Below, in pieces: positions 18,061 to 25,572 of a stretch of DNA of 64,000 nt (positions within the stretch are counted from its first letter, which is position 1; each line of letters starts with the position of its first letter). Origin of the DNA: Stygiobacter sp. RIFOXYC2_FULL_38_25 (GTDB lineage: Bacteria > Bacteroidota > Ignavibacteria > Ignavibacteriales > Melioribacteraceae); assembly GCA_001803165.1 (NCBI GenBank), contig MHAZ01000007.1, positions 1-64,000 of the forward strand, in the 5' to 3' direction. A program made the position numbers and the translations under genes. The notes under the pieces are model-generated. The model did no database searches, was not told the DNA's origin, and saw nothing but the letters and a program-made list of their open reading frames with translations.

Positions 18061-18300
18061 CTATACTTTTATTCTTTGTTTTGCTTTTTTATTATGACTT
18101 TTTGCAATCAAATTTTCGAGTGTAATCAATTTACCAGCTATAATATCTTTCTCATTCTCTTTTTTTGCCTGGTCATACCCTAGCGCACAATTAAGCTCAT
18201 CTATCTCGTCAACTAATTGCTCGTAATCCTTCAGATCTAATATTACTGCTGTTTTATTCCCTTTAACATCAGTTATATATTTTTTATTAGGTTCGGTCAT
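18061..18300 (-). CDS. antitoxin of a RelE/ParE module (Phd/RelB-like)
   Basis: 79-aa acidic-to-mixed protein upstream of the toxin, in the usual antitoxin-first order. The N-terminus YITDVKGNKTAVILDLKDYEQL resembles the Phd/YefM DNA-binding fold (strand KTAVILDLKDYEQLVDEI), followed by a helical, Lys-rich C-terminal part that would wrap the toxin. It is not a textbook RelB or Phd, so the family call is by fold pattern and position. Autorepression at its own promoter is expected but no clear operator was found. Confidence 0.75.
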   Translation of the reverse strand: MTEPNKKYITDVKGNKTAVILDLKDYEQLVDEIDELNCALGYDQAKKENEKDIIAGKLITLENLIAKSHNKKAKQRIKV

Positions 18301-18363
18301 TGTTTACTCGTGTTATTTTTAGCAAATACAAAATAACGCTTTAATTTGTATATCATCAAGATT

Positions 18364-18438
18364 ATGAAAAAAAAGTTATTAGAGAGTATCTATCCGGAAA
18401 GAGATGTTTTTGCGCTGTCAACATATTCGCAGCACTAA
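18364..18438 (+). other. 24-codon open frame in the longest gene-free stretch
   Basis: The 280 bp between the antitoxin start and the MFS start hold no recognised gene. A short frame beginning MKKKLLESIYPERDVFALS ends exactly at the left edge of the second direct repeat. It has no clear ribosome binding site and no recognised homology, and could be a remnant of a gene interrupted by the cassette. Confidence 0.2.
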
Positions 18439-18464
18439 TTTCTAAAGCTAAAATAAAAATTTTC
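18439..18464. repeat. direct repeat flanking the toxin-antitoxin cassette, right copy
   Basis: 26-bp partner of the repeat at 17689-17714; it differs only at two positions (AAACC versus AAGCT within the unit). It lies 117 bp upstream of the MFS transporter start. Confidence 0.6.
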
Positions 18465-18580
18465 TTCTTTAGATTCTTGTTATGTTAAACTGCTATCAGC
18501 GGTGATGCATTTCAAAAGTTTTTCATTTTATTTTCTATTCACTTAAATTGATTGCCACAAATCAAAACACAAGGTTCATC

Positions 18581-19894
18581 ATGGCAAAAGCGCGGTTAAA
18601 TTTTTGGCAGATTTGGAACATGAGCTTCGGCTTTCTTGGTATTCAATTTGGTTTTGCTTTACAGAACGCAAACGTTAGCAGAATTTTTGAAACTCTCGGT
18701 GCGAGTATTGATGAGATTCCAATACTTTGGATTGCAGCACCTACTACGGGACTAATTATCCAACCGATTATTGGTTATCTAAGTGATAGAACCTGGGGAA
18801 AACTTGGTCGTAGAAGACCATACTTTTTAATTGGTGCTATTCTAGCCTCATTAGCTTTGCTTATAATGCCAAATTCACCGGCACTATGGGTCGCAGCCGG
18901 AATGCTTTGGGTAATGGATGCTTCTATTAATGTTTCTATGGAGCCATTCCGTGCGCTTGTTGCAGACTTGCTTCCATCAGAACAAAGAACAACCGGATTT
19001 GCAGTTCAAAGTTTTTTTATTGGAACCGGTGCGATCATTGCTTCTGCTCTGCCATACATTTTTACAAATTGGTTAGGAATTAGCAACACTGCCGCAAAAG
19101 GACAAATTCCGGATTCAGTGATTTATTCATTTTATGTTGGCGCTATTGCTTTCATCGGTGCAGTTAGCTGGACAGTATTCCGTACAAAAGAATACCCACC
19201 GGAAAACATTGCAGAGTTTGAACGTAACAAACAAGAAAACAAAGGTTTACTCAAAGGAGTTACTGAAATATTTTCCTCTTTCGTCACAATGCCAAAGACA
19301 ATGATTCAACTTGCGTTCGTGCAATTCTTTTCTTGGTTTGCTCTCTTCGCAATGTGGATTTATTCAACGCCGGCAGTTACTCATCATATATATGGTGCAA
19401 CAGATACTGCAAGTGAACTTTACAATGAAGGTGCTAATTGGGTTGGCATTCTCTTCGCAATCTATAACGGATTTGCAGCAGTAACAGCTTTTCTGCTCCC
19501 TTGGCTCGCAAAAAGAACTTCCCGCAAAACAGTTCACATGATAAGTTTGATAGCAGGTGGAATTGGTCTTGCATCTTTCTACGTTATAAAAGACCCGAAC
19601 TTACTACTCATTTCAGAACTCGGAATTGGTTTAGCTTGGTCATCTATTCTTGCTATGCCTTATGCTATTTTAGCCGGTTCGATCCCGCCGGAAAAAATGG
19701 GCGTGTATATGGGAATTTTTAATTTCTTCATTGTAATTCCGCAAATAACTGCTGCCGCGATTCTTGGATTCTTTGTTAGAAACTTTTTTGGCAACGAAGC
19801 TATCTATGCATTGCTTGTCGGTGGTGCTTCTATGTTTATTGCGGCTCTACTAGTAATGTTTGTAAATGATGTGGATGAAGTTGAGAAACAGTAA
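18581..19894 (+). CDS. MFS transporter, SLC45/sugar-type
   Basis: Twelve-helix major facilitator transporter, about 437 aa from the ATG chosen here. An in-frame TTG 33 nt upstream is possible, but MAKARLNFWQIWNMSFGFLGI is the usual N-terminus of this subgroup. Loop 2-3 has the MFS motif GYLSDRTWGKLGRRRPY. WMDASINVSMEPFRALVADLLP is typical of the sucrose/maltose-type (SLC45-like) branch. Bacterial relatives are often found with alpha-glucan or maltose genes, none of which is adjacent here. The substrate is probably a disaccharide or hexose; this is family-level inference. The stop codon touches the first 7-bp tandem array. Confidence 0.88.
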   Translation: MAKARLNFWQIWNMSFGFLGIQFGFALQNANVSRIFETLGASIDEIPILWIAAPTTGLIIQPIIGYLSDRTWGKLGRRRPYFLIGAILASLALLIMPNSPALWVAAGMLWVMDASINVSMEPFRALVADLLPSEQRTTGFAVQSFFIGTGAIIASALPYIFTNWLGISNTAAKGQIPDSVIYSFYVGAIAFIGAVSWTVFRTKEYPPENIAEFERNKQENKGLLKGVTEIFSSFVTMPKTMIQLAFVQFFSWFALFAMWIYSTPAVTHHIYGATDTASELYNEGANWVGILFAIYNGFAAVTAFLLPWLAKRTSRKTVHMISLIAGGIGLASFYVIKDPNLLLISELGIGLAWSSILAMPYAILAGSIPPEKMGVYMGIFNFFIVIPQITAAAILGFFVRNFFGNEAIYALLVGGASMFIAALLVMFVNDVDEVEKQ

Positions 19895-19896
19895 AT

Positions 19897-19931
19897 AGGC
19901 AGTAGGCAATAGTAAATAGTTTACAGGCGAT
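19897..19931 (+). repeat. 7-bp tandem array upstream of the four-helix-bundle gene
   Basis: Five head-to-tail heptamers that drift from the consensus AGGCAAT (first AGGCAGT, second AGGCAAT, fifth AGGCGAT). The array begins 2 bp after the MFS stop and ends 4 bp before the ATG of the four-helix-bundle gene, so it occupies the whole leader of that gene. Confidence 0.75.
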
Positions 19932-19935
19932 TGAA

Positions 19936-20289
19936 ATGATTGAAAGCTATAAAGATTTAATTGTTTGGCAGAAAAGCATGGATTTGGCTGAAGCGATTTA
20001 TCATGTAACGGAATTTTTACCGAGTTCTGAAAACTATGGCTTGAGAACTCAAATTAGAAGAGCTGTAGTTTCTGTTCCTTCGAACATTGCGGAAGGATAT
20101 GGCAGACAATCAACCGGTAGTTATAAACAGTTTCTTATGATTGCAAGAGGATCATTACTTGAGCTTGAAACACAGATTCAGTTGTGTGTTCGGTTAAAAT
20201 ATATCGAAAGCGATAAAATCATAAGTATCGAAACACTGATTACCGAAATAAGTAAAATGCTCACTTCATTGATTTCAAAACTTACTTAG
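19936..20289 (+). CDS. four helix bundle protein (23S rRNA intervening-sequence/S23 family)
   Basis: 117-aa helical protein of the family encoded in intervening sequences of 23S rRNA and related to the Avd accessory protein of diversity-generating retroelements. Motifs are DLIVWQKSMDLAEAIY (7-22), LRTQIRRAVVSVPSNIAEGYGR and EFLMIARGSLLELETQ-type helix 3 (here QFLMIARGSLLELETQIQL). There is no rRNA gene or retroelement nearby; it stands alone between convergent genes. It has no Shine-Dalgarno other than the array itself. Heptamer arrays of the same unit flank it on both sides, pointing to a mobile cassette. Function unknown; family members form pentameric, basic, nucleic-acid-binding barrels. 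Confidence 0.88.
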   Translation: MIESYKDLIVWQKSMDLAEAIYHVTEFLPSSENYGLRTQIRRAVVSVPSNIAEGYGRQSTGSYKQFLMIARGSLLELETQIQLCVRLKYIESDKIISIETLITEISKMLTSLISKLT

Positions 20290-20315
20290 GCTTGAGTGAA
20301 TAGGCATTAAGCAAT
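20288..20315 (+). repeat. 7-bp tandem array directly downstream of the four-helix-bundle gene
   Basis: Four head-to-tail heptamers in the same orientation as the upstream array (AGGCTTG, AGTGAAT, AGGCATT, AAGCAAT). The first unit overlaps the TAG stop codon of the gene. Confidence 0.65.
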
Positions 20316-20321
20316 AACTCT

Positions 20322-20356
20322 GTTGCCTGTTGCCTATTCCCTTTTGCCTAATGCCT
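20322..20356 (-). repeat. inverted 7-bp tandem array at the 3' end of rlmL
   Basis: Five head-to-tail heptamers of the same consensus on the opposite strand (two AGGCAAC units, AGGGAAT, AGGCAAA, AGGCATT). With the array at 20288 it can form a hairpin. It overlaps the end of the rRNA methyltransferase gene and supplies its last residues and stop codon. Confidence 0.75.
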
Positions 20357-21527
20357 CGCCGTTAATCCACTTCCCTTTCTTACTTCCTTCGTAACTATCA
20401 ATCTGAAGAAGCACGCCTTCCAGTTTTCCGTTTACTAAAGGAATCCGTCTTGTAGTTTTCAAGCCAATGCTTTTTCTTAAAGAAGGATCACCCGTATAAA
20501 TAAATGCTGAAGTTCCTTTGCAATTCTTCTTAATAAAATCTCCAAGTTCCTTATACAGAATTTCAACTTCATCTCTTTCGCCCAATCTAATTCCATACGG
20601 AGGATTAGTGATGAGCAATCCATCTTCAAAACTGCTTACATGGTCGAAGGGATTGCACTTCAATTCAATATTTTCGGAGAAAGGCAATCTGGAAAGATTA
20701 TCCTTAGCTACATCAATCATCTTTTGAGATTTGTCGCTTCCCTTAATTAATCCTTTTGGCAGCGGGCGGATATCCTTATCAATTTTTTCTTTTAACTCAA
20801 GCCAATTGTCTTTGTTAAACTCCGGCATGTTCATAAAGCCAATTTTCTTGCGAAGATATTGCGCTGGAATTTTACAGTAATGCATTAATGCTTCGCAAAT
20901 AATTGTGCCTGAGCCGCACATACAGTCCCACAAAGGTTTTTCTCCATCCCATTTGCTTAAACGAATCATTGCGGCAGCAAGCGTTTCTTGCATTGGCGCT
21001 TCTCCGGCAAGAAGTCTGTAACCTCTTTTGTGAAGTGATTCGCCGGATGTATCTAAGCTAATAACAGCAATATCTTCTTCGATGTGTAGATTCAAGCGTA
21101 CATCCGGATTGCTAACACTTACATCCGGTCTTCTACCAAATCGCTCACGAAAGTAATCAGCAATCCCATCTTTAAGACACTGAGAAGCGTACAATGAATT
21201 GGTTACCTTACTTTTTGCAACCGAACATGTAATAGCGAAAGTATCGTTGAGGCTCATTAACTCTTCCCAACGAATTTTCTGAGCAATTTTAATTAGCTGT
21301 TTTGCATCGTCACATTTTTCGGTTTTTAACGGCGCTAAAACTCTGGACAGCATTCTAGCCGTGTAATTGATTTTATATATCGTCTCGATCTCAGCATCAA
21401 AGTAAACGCCTCTGTAAGATGTTTTGGTATTTGTAGCGCCGAGTTCCAGTAATTCCTTTTCGCACAATTCTTCCATCATTCCCGGGACTTGAGCGAAGTA
21501 TCTTTTACTTTTTTGATATTCAAACAT
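20334..21527 (-). CDS. THUMP-domain class I SAM-dependent rRNA methyltransferase (RlmL-like)
   Basis: Predicted 23S rRNA guanine-N2 methyltransferase, 397 aa. A ferredoxin-like and THUMP region (1-155) is followed by a methyltransferase domain with SAM-binding DCMCGSGT (201-208) and the N6/N2 catalytic motif NPPYG (308-312). It corresponds to the N-terminal half of E. coli RlmKL and lacks the RlmK half. The last seven residues (EALGKRE) and the TAG stop come from a 7-bp tandem array, so the native C-terminus seems to have been replaced or extended by a repeat insertion. It is divergent from cdd and convergent with the four-helix-bundle gene. Confidence 0.9.
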   Translation of the reverse strand: MFEYQKSKRYFAQVPGMMEELCEKELLELGATNTKTSYRGVYFDAEIETIYKINYTARMLSRVLAPLKTEKCDDAKQLIKIAQKIRWEELMSLNDTFAITCSVAKSKVTNSLYASQCLKDGIADYFRERFGRRPDVSVSNPDVRLNLHIEEDIAVISLDTSGESLHKRGYRLLAGEAPMQETLAAAMIRLSKWDGEKPLWDCMCGSGTIICEALMHYCKIPAQYLRKKIGFMNMPEFNKDNWLELKEKIDKDIRPLPKGLIKGSDKSQKMIDVAKDNLSRLPFSENIELKCNPFDHVSSFEDGLLITNPPYGIRLGERDEVEILYKELGDFIKKNCKGTSAFIYTGDPSLRKSIGLKTTRRIPLVNGKLEGVLLQIDSYEGSKKGKWINGEALGKRE

Positions 21528-21712
21528 TATTGCTCTGAAATTTTGTGGTGCAAAATAATCAAATAAATGTCCTTAACAGAAAATATCCACATTATCTAAA
21601 TGTTTGGAAATAGTTACTATAATTACGAATTTGGAGCCGGAATTTTAAAAGTGATTTCTACTCATATCACACAATGATTTGTTGCAATAAAAATTAACAA
21701 AGAGAATTCACA

Positions 21713-22111
21713 ATGACATCACACAAAGAATTAGCAGAACTCGCTATTCAAGCCAAATCAAAATCTATTGCTACTTACTCAAATTTTCATGTTGGAGCCG
21801 CCTTGCAAACTGAAGATGGTAAAGTAATTCTTGGCGCAAACATCGAGAACGCATCTTACGGATTAACAATGTGTGCAGAGCGTACTGCCGTCTTCAGTGC
21901 TTTGCTTGATGGAGAGCGAAAGTTCTCGGCAATTGCTATTGCAGGAGATTCCGACGATTATCTTCCCCCTTGCGGAGCTTGCCGGCAAATACTGATGGAG
22001 TTCTGCGGAAAAGATCTGGATGTAATAATGATTAATCTGAAGGGTGAAACTAAAGTTTTAAAAATGAGCGAACTGCTTCCACATTCATTCAACGAGGAGT
22101 TTTTAAAATAA
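21713..22111 (+). CDS. cdd: cytidine deaminase
   Basis: Deaminates cytidine and deoxycytidine to uridine and deoxyuridine. The 132-aa product is a typical tetrameric-type enzyme: substrate-binding NIEN (43-46), zinc and catalytic CAER (54-57) and second zinc site PCGAC (86-90). It is first gene of a plus-strand nucleoside salvage unit and its stop overlaps the thymidine kinase start by 1 nt. The 185-bp divergent region upstream contains a TATAAT at 21618-21623 but no matching -35 hexamer. Confidence 0.95.
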   Translation: MTSHKELAELAIQAKSKSIATYSNFHVGAALQTEDGKVILGANIENASYGLTMCAERTAVFSALLDGERKFSAIAIAGDSDDYLPPCGACRQILMEFCGKDLDVIMINLKGETKVLKMSELLPHSFNEEFLK

Positions 22112-22683
22112 TGCACGAATTTACACCACATTCTTCCCCAGTAGATACCGGCTGGATTGAAGTAGTTGCCGGCTGTATGTTCAGCGGGAAAACCGAAGAG
22201 TTAATCCGCCGCTTGCGCCGAGCTAAAATTGCTAAACTAAATGTTAAAATCTTCAAGCCGAAGATTGATAACCGCTACTCGTCAAACGAAATTGTTTCGC
22301 ACAGCGAGCAGTCGCTACCTTCCATCATCGTAGAAAATCCCTTTGAGATTTTAGATTATTCCGATGACGCACAAGTAATTGGTATTGATGAAGCACAATT
22401 TTTCTCGAAAGAAATTGTTGATGTTGCCAACAAATTAGCAGACCAGGGAAAGCGTGTTATTGTTGCCGGACTCGATCAAGATTACCGAGGTATTCCGTTC
22501 GAGCCCATGCCGCAGCTTCTTGCTGTTGCAGAATACATAACAAAAACTTTAGCTATCTGTGTTAACTGCGGAAATCCGGCTGATAGAACTCAGCGCAAAA
22601 TTGTTTCTGCCGAGCGCGTTCTAGTAGGCGCAACAGATAGTTACGAAGCTAGATGCAGAAAGTGTCATTACATTCCCGAATAA
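22111..22683 (+). CDS. tdk: thymidine kinase
   Basis: Type II (TK1-like) thymidine kinase, 190 aa. Walker A is GCMFSGKT (21-28), Walker B DEAQFF (93-98), and the C-terminal zinc-ribbon has CVNCG and CRKCH. It phosphorylates thymidine and deoxyuridine, the latter being the product of the preceding deaminase. An N-terminal extension of about 14 residues precedes the first strand. It overlaps cdd by 1 nt, with the nucleoside transporter 12 bp downstream. Confidence 0.96.
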   Translation: MHEFTPHSSPVDTGWIEVVAGCMFSGKTEELIRRLRRAKIAKLNVKIFKPKIDNRYSSNEIVSHSEQSLPSIIVENPFEILDYSDDAQVIGIDEAQFFSKEIVDVANKLADQGKRVIVAGLDQDYRGIPFEPMPQLLAVAEYITKTLAICVNCGNPADRTQRKIVSAERVLVGATDSYEARCRKCHYIPE

Positions 22684-22695
22684 AAAAGGCTAACT

Positions 22696-24048
22696 ATGGA
22701 ATTTTGGATTAATTTACTTCGCGGGTCAATTGGTATATTCATTCTACTTGCCGTTGCTTTTTTGGTATCAAATAACAAAAGAAAAATTAATTGGCGTTTA
22801 GTTGTTACCGCTATCGGAATGCAAATCATCTTTGCAATATTTATTATCCACAGCGAATATTTACGTTCTATATTTTTTGTTCTCGGCTGGCCCAAAGATG
22901 TTATTAATTCACTTGGCTCCGGTATTGTTGCACTTCTTGGTTTCACACAAAAAGGTGCAGAGTTTGTTTTTGGCAGATTAGCTTACAACACCGGTCCGGA
23001 TAGCTTAGGCTTCTTTTTCACATTTCAAGTTTTACCAACAATTATTTTCGTTTCCGCATTAACCTCAATTTTATATTACTTAGGAATACTTCAGCTCGTA
23101 GTTAAAGGAATGGCTTGGATTATGTCCAAGTTGCTCGGTACCAGCGGCGCGGAATCTCTTTCGAATACGGCAAATATTTTTGTTGGACAAACAGAAGCCC
23201 CATTGCTCATCCGACCTTATATTGAAAAAATGACTAATTCGGAACTGCTTACGATTATGGTTGGCGGAATGGCAACTATTGCCGGCGGCGTTATGGCTAG
23301 TTATATTCAAATGCTGGGACAATCATTTGCAGATGCAAATAATATTCCGTTACAGCAAGCACAAATCAAATTTGCAATTCAACTTTTAGCAGCAAGTGTT
23401 ATGGCAGCTCCGGCTTCATTAGCAATTGCAAAAATTATTTATCCTGAACTTGAAGAACCGGTTACAAAAGGTACGGTTAAATTAAAGGTTGATAAAAATG
23501 CGTCTAACTTAATTGAGGCTGCCGCCACCGGTGCCGGAGACGGCTTACAATTAGCTCTTAATGTTGGAGGAATGTTAATAGCATTCATTGCATTAATTGC
23601 CTTGTTAAACGCAATCTTTACCAGCGTTGGCGATCTGGTTGGAGTTAATGCTCTTCTGTTAAAAACCTACGGGCAGCCCCTTTCTCTTCAACTAATTTTT
23701 GGAATGGTTCTACAATATTTAGCATACGGAATTGGAGTTCCTTGGAACGACGCATTTCACTTCGGCAGTTTGATTGGGACAAAAGTTGTTCTGAACGAAT
23801 TTGTTGCTTACGCAGATTTAACTGTTCTAATCAAATCGCATGTTATGAGTGAAAAAGGAATTATGATGGCAACTTACGCACTTTGCGGTTTTGCAAACTT
23901 CTCCTCAATCGCAATTCAGATTGGTGGAATTGGACCACTGGCACCAAACCGTAAAAAAGATATTGCTGCTTTAGGATTAAGAGCCGTTCTGGGTGGATTA
24001 CTTGCTACATTAATGACAGCAACATTAGCAGGGATTTTAGTTCAATGA
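22696..24048 (+). CDS. concentrative nucleoside transporter (CNT/NupC family)
   Basis: Sodium- or proton-coupled nucleoside importer, 450 aa. The family motif GQTEAPL (164-170) in hairpin HP1 is present, as are GGMATIAGGVMASYI and the late AYALCGFANFSSIAIQIGGIGPLAP segment. The N-terminal three helices (1-85) are followed by the conserved core. The gene overlaps the phosphorylase gene by 4 nt. It imports the substrates used by the deaminase, kinase and phosphorylase around it; preference for pyrimidines or purines is not predictable here. Confidence 0.93.
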   Translation: MEFWINLLRGSIGIFILLAVAFLVSNNKRKINWRLVVTAIGMQIIFAIFIIHSEYLRSIFFVLGWPKDVINSLGSGIVALLGFTQKGAEFVFGRLAYNTGPDSLGFFFTFQVLPTIIFVSALTSILYYLGILQLVVKGMAWIMSKLLGTSGAESLSNTANIFVGQTEAPLLIRPYIEKMTNSELLTIMVGGMATIAGGVMASYIQMLGQSFADANNIPLQQAQIKFAIQLLAASVMAAPASLAIAKIIYPELEEPVTKGTVKLKVDKNASNLIEAAATGAGDGLQLALNVGGMLIAFIALIALLNAIFTSVGDLVGVNALLLKTYGQPLSLQLIFGMVLQYLAYGIGVPWNDAFHFGSLIGTKVVLNEFVAYADLTVLIKSHVMSEKGIMMATYALCGFANFSSIAIQIGGIGPLAPNRKKDIAALGLRAVLGGLLATLMTATLAGILVQ

Positions 24049-24866
24049 TAAACATGAGCGCGCAATACCGCCAAACTTACGAAGCATTAGCAAAACAAAT
24101 TCCTTTTGAACCGGAGATTTGCGTTGTACTTGGAAGCGGACTTGGCGACTTTGCAGAAAAAGTTGAAACAATAAAATCTATCCCAACTTCTTCCCTTCCA
24201 AATTATCCGGTTTCTACTGTTCAAGGTCATCAAGGTTTTTTGCACTTTGCCAACTACGCGAACAAAAAACTTTTAATCATTCAAGGAAGAATTCACCTTT
24301 ACGAAGGATATAGAATTTCTCAATGTATGGTTCCGGTTTTTATTGCTTCAAAACTAAATTGTAAAAAAATACTTCTTACTAACGCAGCCGGTGGAGTTAA
24401 TCATCATTTTAAGCCGGGCGATTTGATGCTTAATACTTCCTTCAACGGGATAAACATTAAAAAAGAGTTGGCTGATTTGATTGGTGTAACTTTGTTAGAA
24501 AAGAAAAATGCTTTTATTGATTTCCCTTCCGGCAGTTTCAATAATGTGATTAAGAAAGCGGCGCTCGAAGAAAAGATTTCTCTCAAAGAAGGAGTTTACT
24601 GGTACAATAAAGGACCGGCTTATGAAACTCCGGCTGAAATACAAATGACAAAAAAGTTTGGCGGCGATGCTGTAGGAATGTCCACAGTACACGAGGCTGT
24701 TTATGCCTCTTATCTTGGAATGGAAGTTTCTGCAATCTCTTGCATTACAAATATGGCTGCCGGTCTATCTTCTCAAAAACTTTACCATACGGAAGTAATG
24801 GAAACTGCCGAATTGGTAAAGAAAGATTTTGAGAGACTGGTTAAAAAGATTATTGAACTAAGTTAG
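24045..24866 (+). CDS. punA: purine-nucleoside phosphorylase
   Basis: Phosphorolysis of inosine/guanosine-type nucleosides to base and ribose-1-phosphate. The 273-aa product is of the trimeric (PNP/MTAP) class: GSGLGDFA (30-37), GHQG (61-64), GRIHLYEGY (81-89), TNAAGGVNH (112-120) and substrate site GPAYETPAEIQ (190-200). It ends the salvage unit and its last 17 bp overlap the 3' end of the convergent rsmE gene, so the two transcripts are complementary at their ends. Confidence 0.94.
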   Translation: MINMSAQYRQTYEALAKQIPFEPEICVVLGSGLGDFAEKVETIKSIPTSSLPNYPVSTVQGHQGFLHFANYANKKLLIIQGRIHLYEGYRISQCMVPVFIASKLNCKKILLTNAAGGVNHHFKPGDLMLNTSFNGINIKKELADLIGVTLLEKKNAFIDFPSGSFNNVIKKAALEEKISLKEGVYWYNKGPAYETPAEIQMTKKFGGDAVGMSTVHEAVYASYLGMEVSAISCITNMAAGLSSQKLYHTEVMETAELVKKDFERLVKKIIELS

Positions 24867-25572
24867 TAGCAATTATTGAAGCTGCTGTAACAATTGCCGT
24901 TTCGCTTCGCAAGCGGTTGTCAGTAAGTTTAATTTTTATTTCTTCGCTCATCACTCTTAGTTCTTCGTTAGAAAATCCGCCTTCCGGACCAAAAAGGAAA
25001 AAGTGATTGGTTATTTGTGGTTGGTGATTAGATACAAAATAGTTTAGCAAGCTATCAGTAGCGTTCTGGCCGAAGAAGATTTTCTTTCCATCTAATTCAA
25101 TAATCTCTTTAACTGACTTACAATACTTAACCGTTGGAAGCCAAGATCGAAGAGATTGTTTCATTGCGGCAGTAAGAATTTTTTGCCAGCGGTCAAGCTT
25201 TTCCCCTTTTGCTACCGTACGCTGAGAATCGAACACAATAAAGTTTGTAATACCAAGTTCAACGCATTTCTCCAGAGCAAATTCAAACCGGTCGGTACTT
25301 CTTAATCTTGGAATGCAAAAAGTAATAGTAGAAAATTTATTAGGATAACTTGTTGTAGAAATAATTCTTGCCAATAAACTCTTCTTTTCAAAGCGCTCAA
25401 TTTCTGTTTTGTAGATAACACCCTTTCCATCGGTTACAAAGATTTCATCACCAATCTTATGGCGCATAACATCTTTGATGTGGTGGAACTCTTCTCCGGA
25501 AACTTCGAGTGTGTTTCCATTTACATTTTCAGAGAAGTAAAGTTCAACGTCAGAAAGAAAAGCCGGTTGCAA
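24850..25572 (-). CDS. rsmE: 16S rRNA (uracil1498-N3)-methyltransferase
   Basis: SPOUT-class methyltransferase that methylates U1498 of 16S rRNA. The 240-aa product has an N-terminal PUA-like part with GEEFHHIKDVMRHKIGDEIFVTDG and the C-terminal knot with FALEKCVELGI, FFLFGPEGGFSNEEL and LRSETAIVTA, the family signatures. No ATG is available before the conserved region; the start used is a TTG located within the last codons of the upstream barrel gene (23-nt overlap), implying coupling. It is convergent with punA. Confidence 0.9.
   Translation of the reverse strand: MQPAFLSDVELYFSENVNGNTLEVSGEEFHHIKDVMRHKIGDEIFVTDGKGVIYKTEIERFEKKSLLARIISTTSYPNKFSTITFCIPRLRSTDRFEFALEKCVELGITNFIVFDSQRTVAKGEKLDRWQKILTAAMKQSLRSWLPTVKYCKSVKEIIELDGKKIFFGQNATDSLLNYFVSNHQPQITNHFFLFGPEGGFSNEELRVMSEEIKIKLTDNRLRSETAIVTAASIIATNLVQ

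Noticed and set aside
19897-20356. Short phased repeats read as a CRISPR array
   Set aside because: Units are 7 bp with no spacers and no cas genes nearby.
21595-21623. Promoter of cdd with TATAAT at 21618
   Set aside because: There is no acceptable -35 at 16-18 bp, so only the -10-like box is real.
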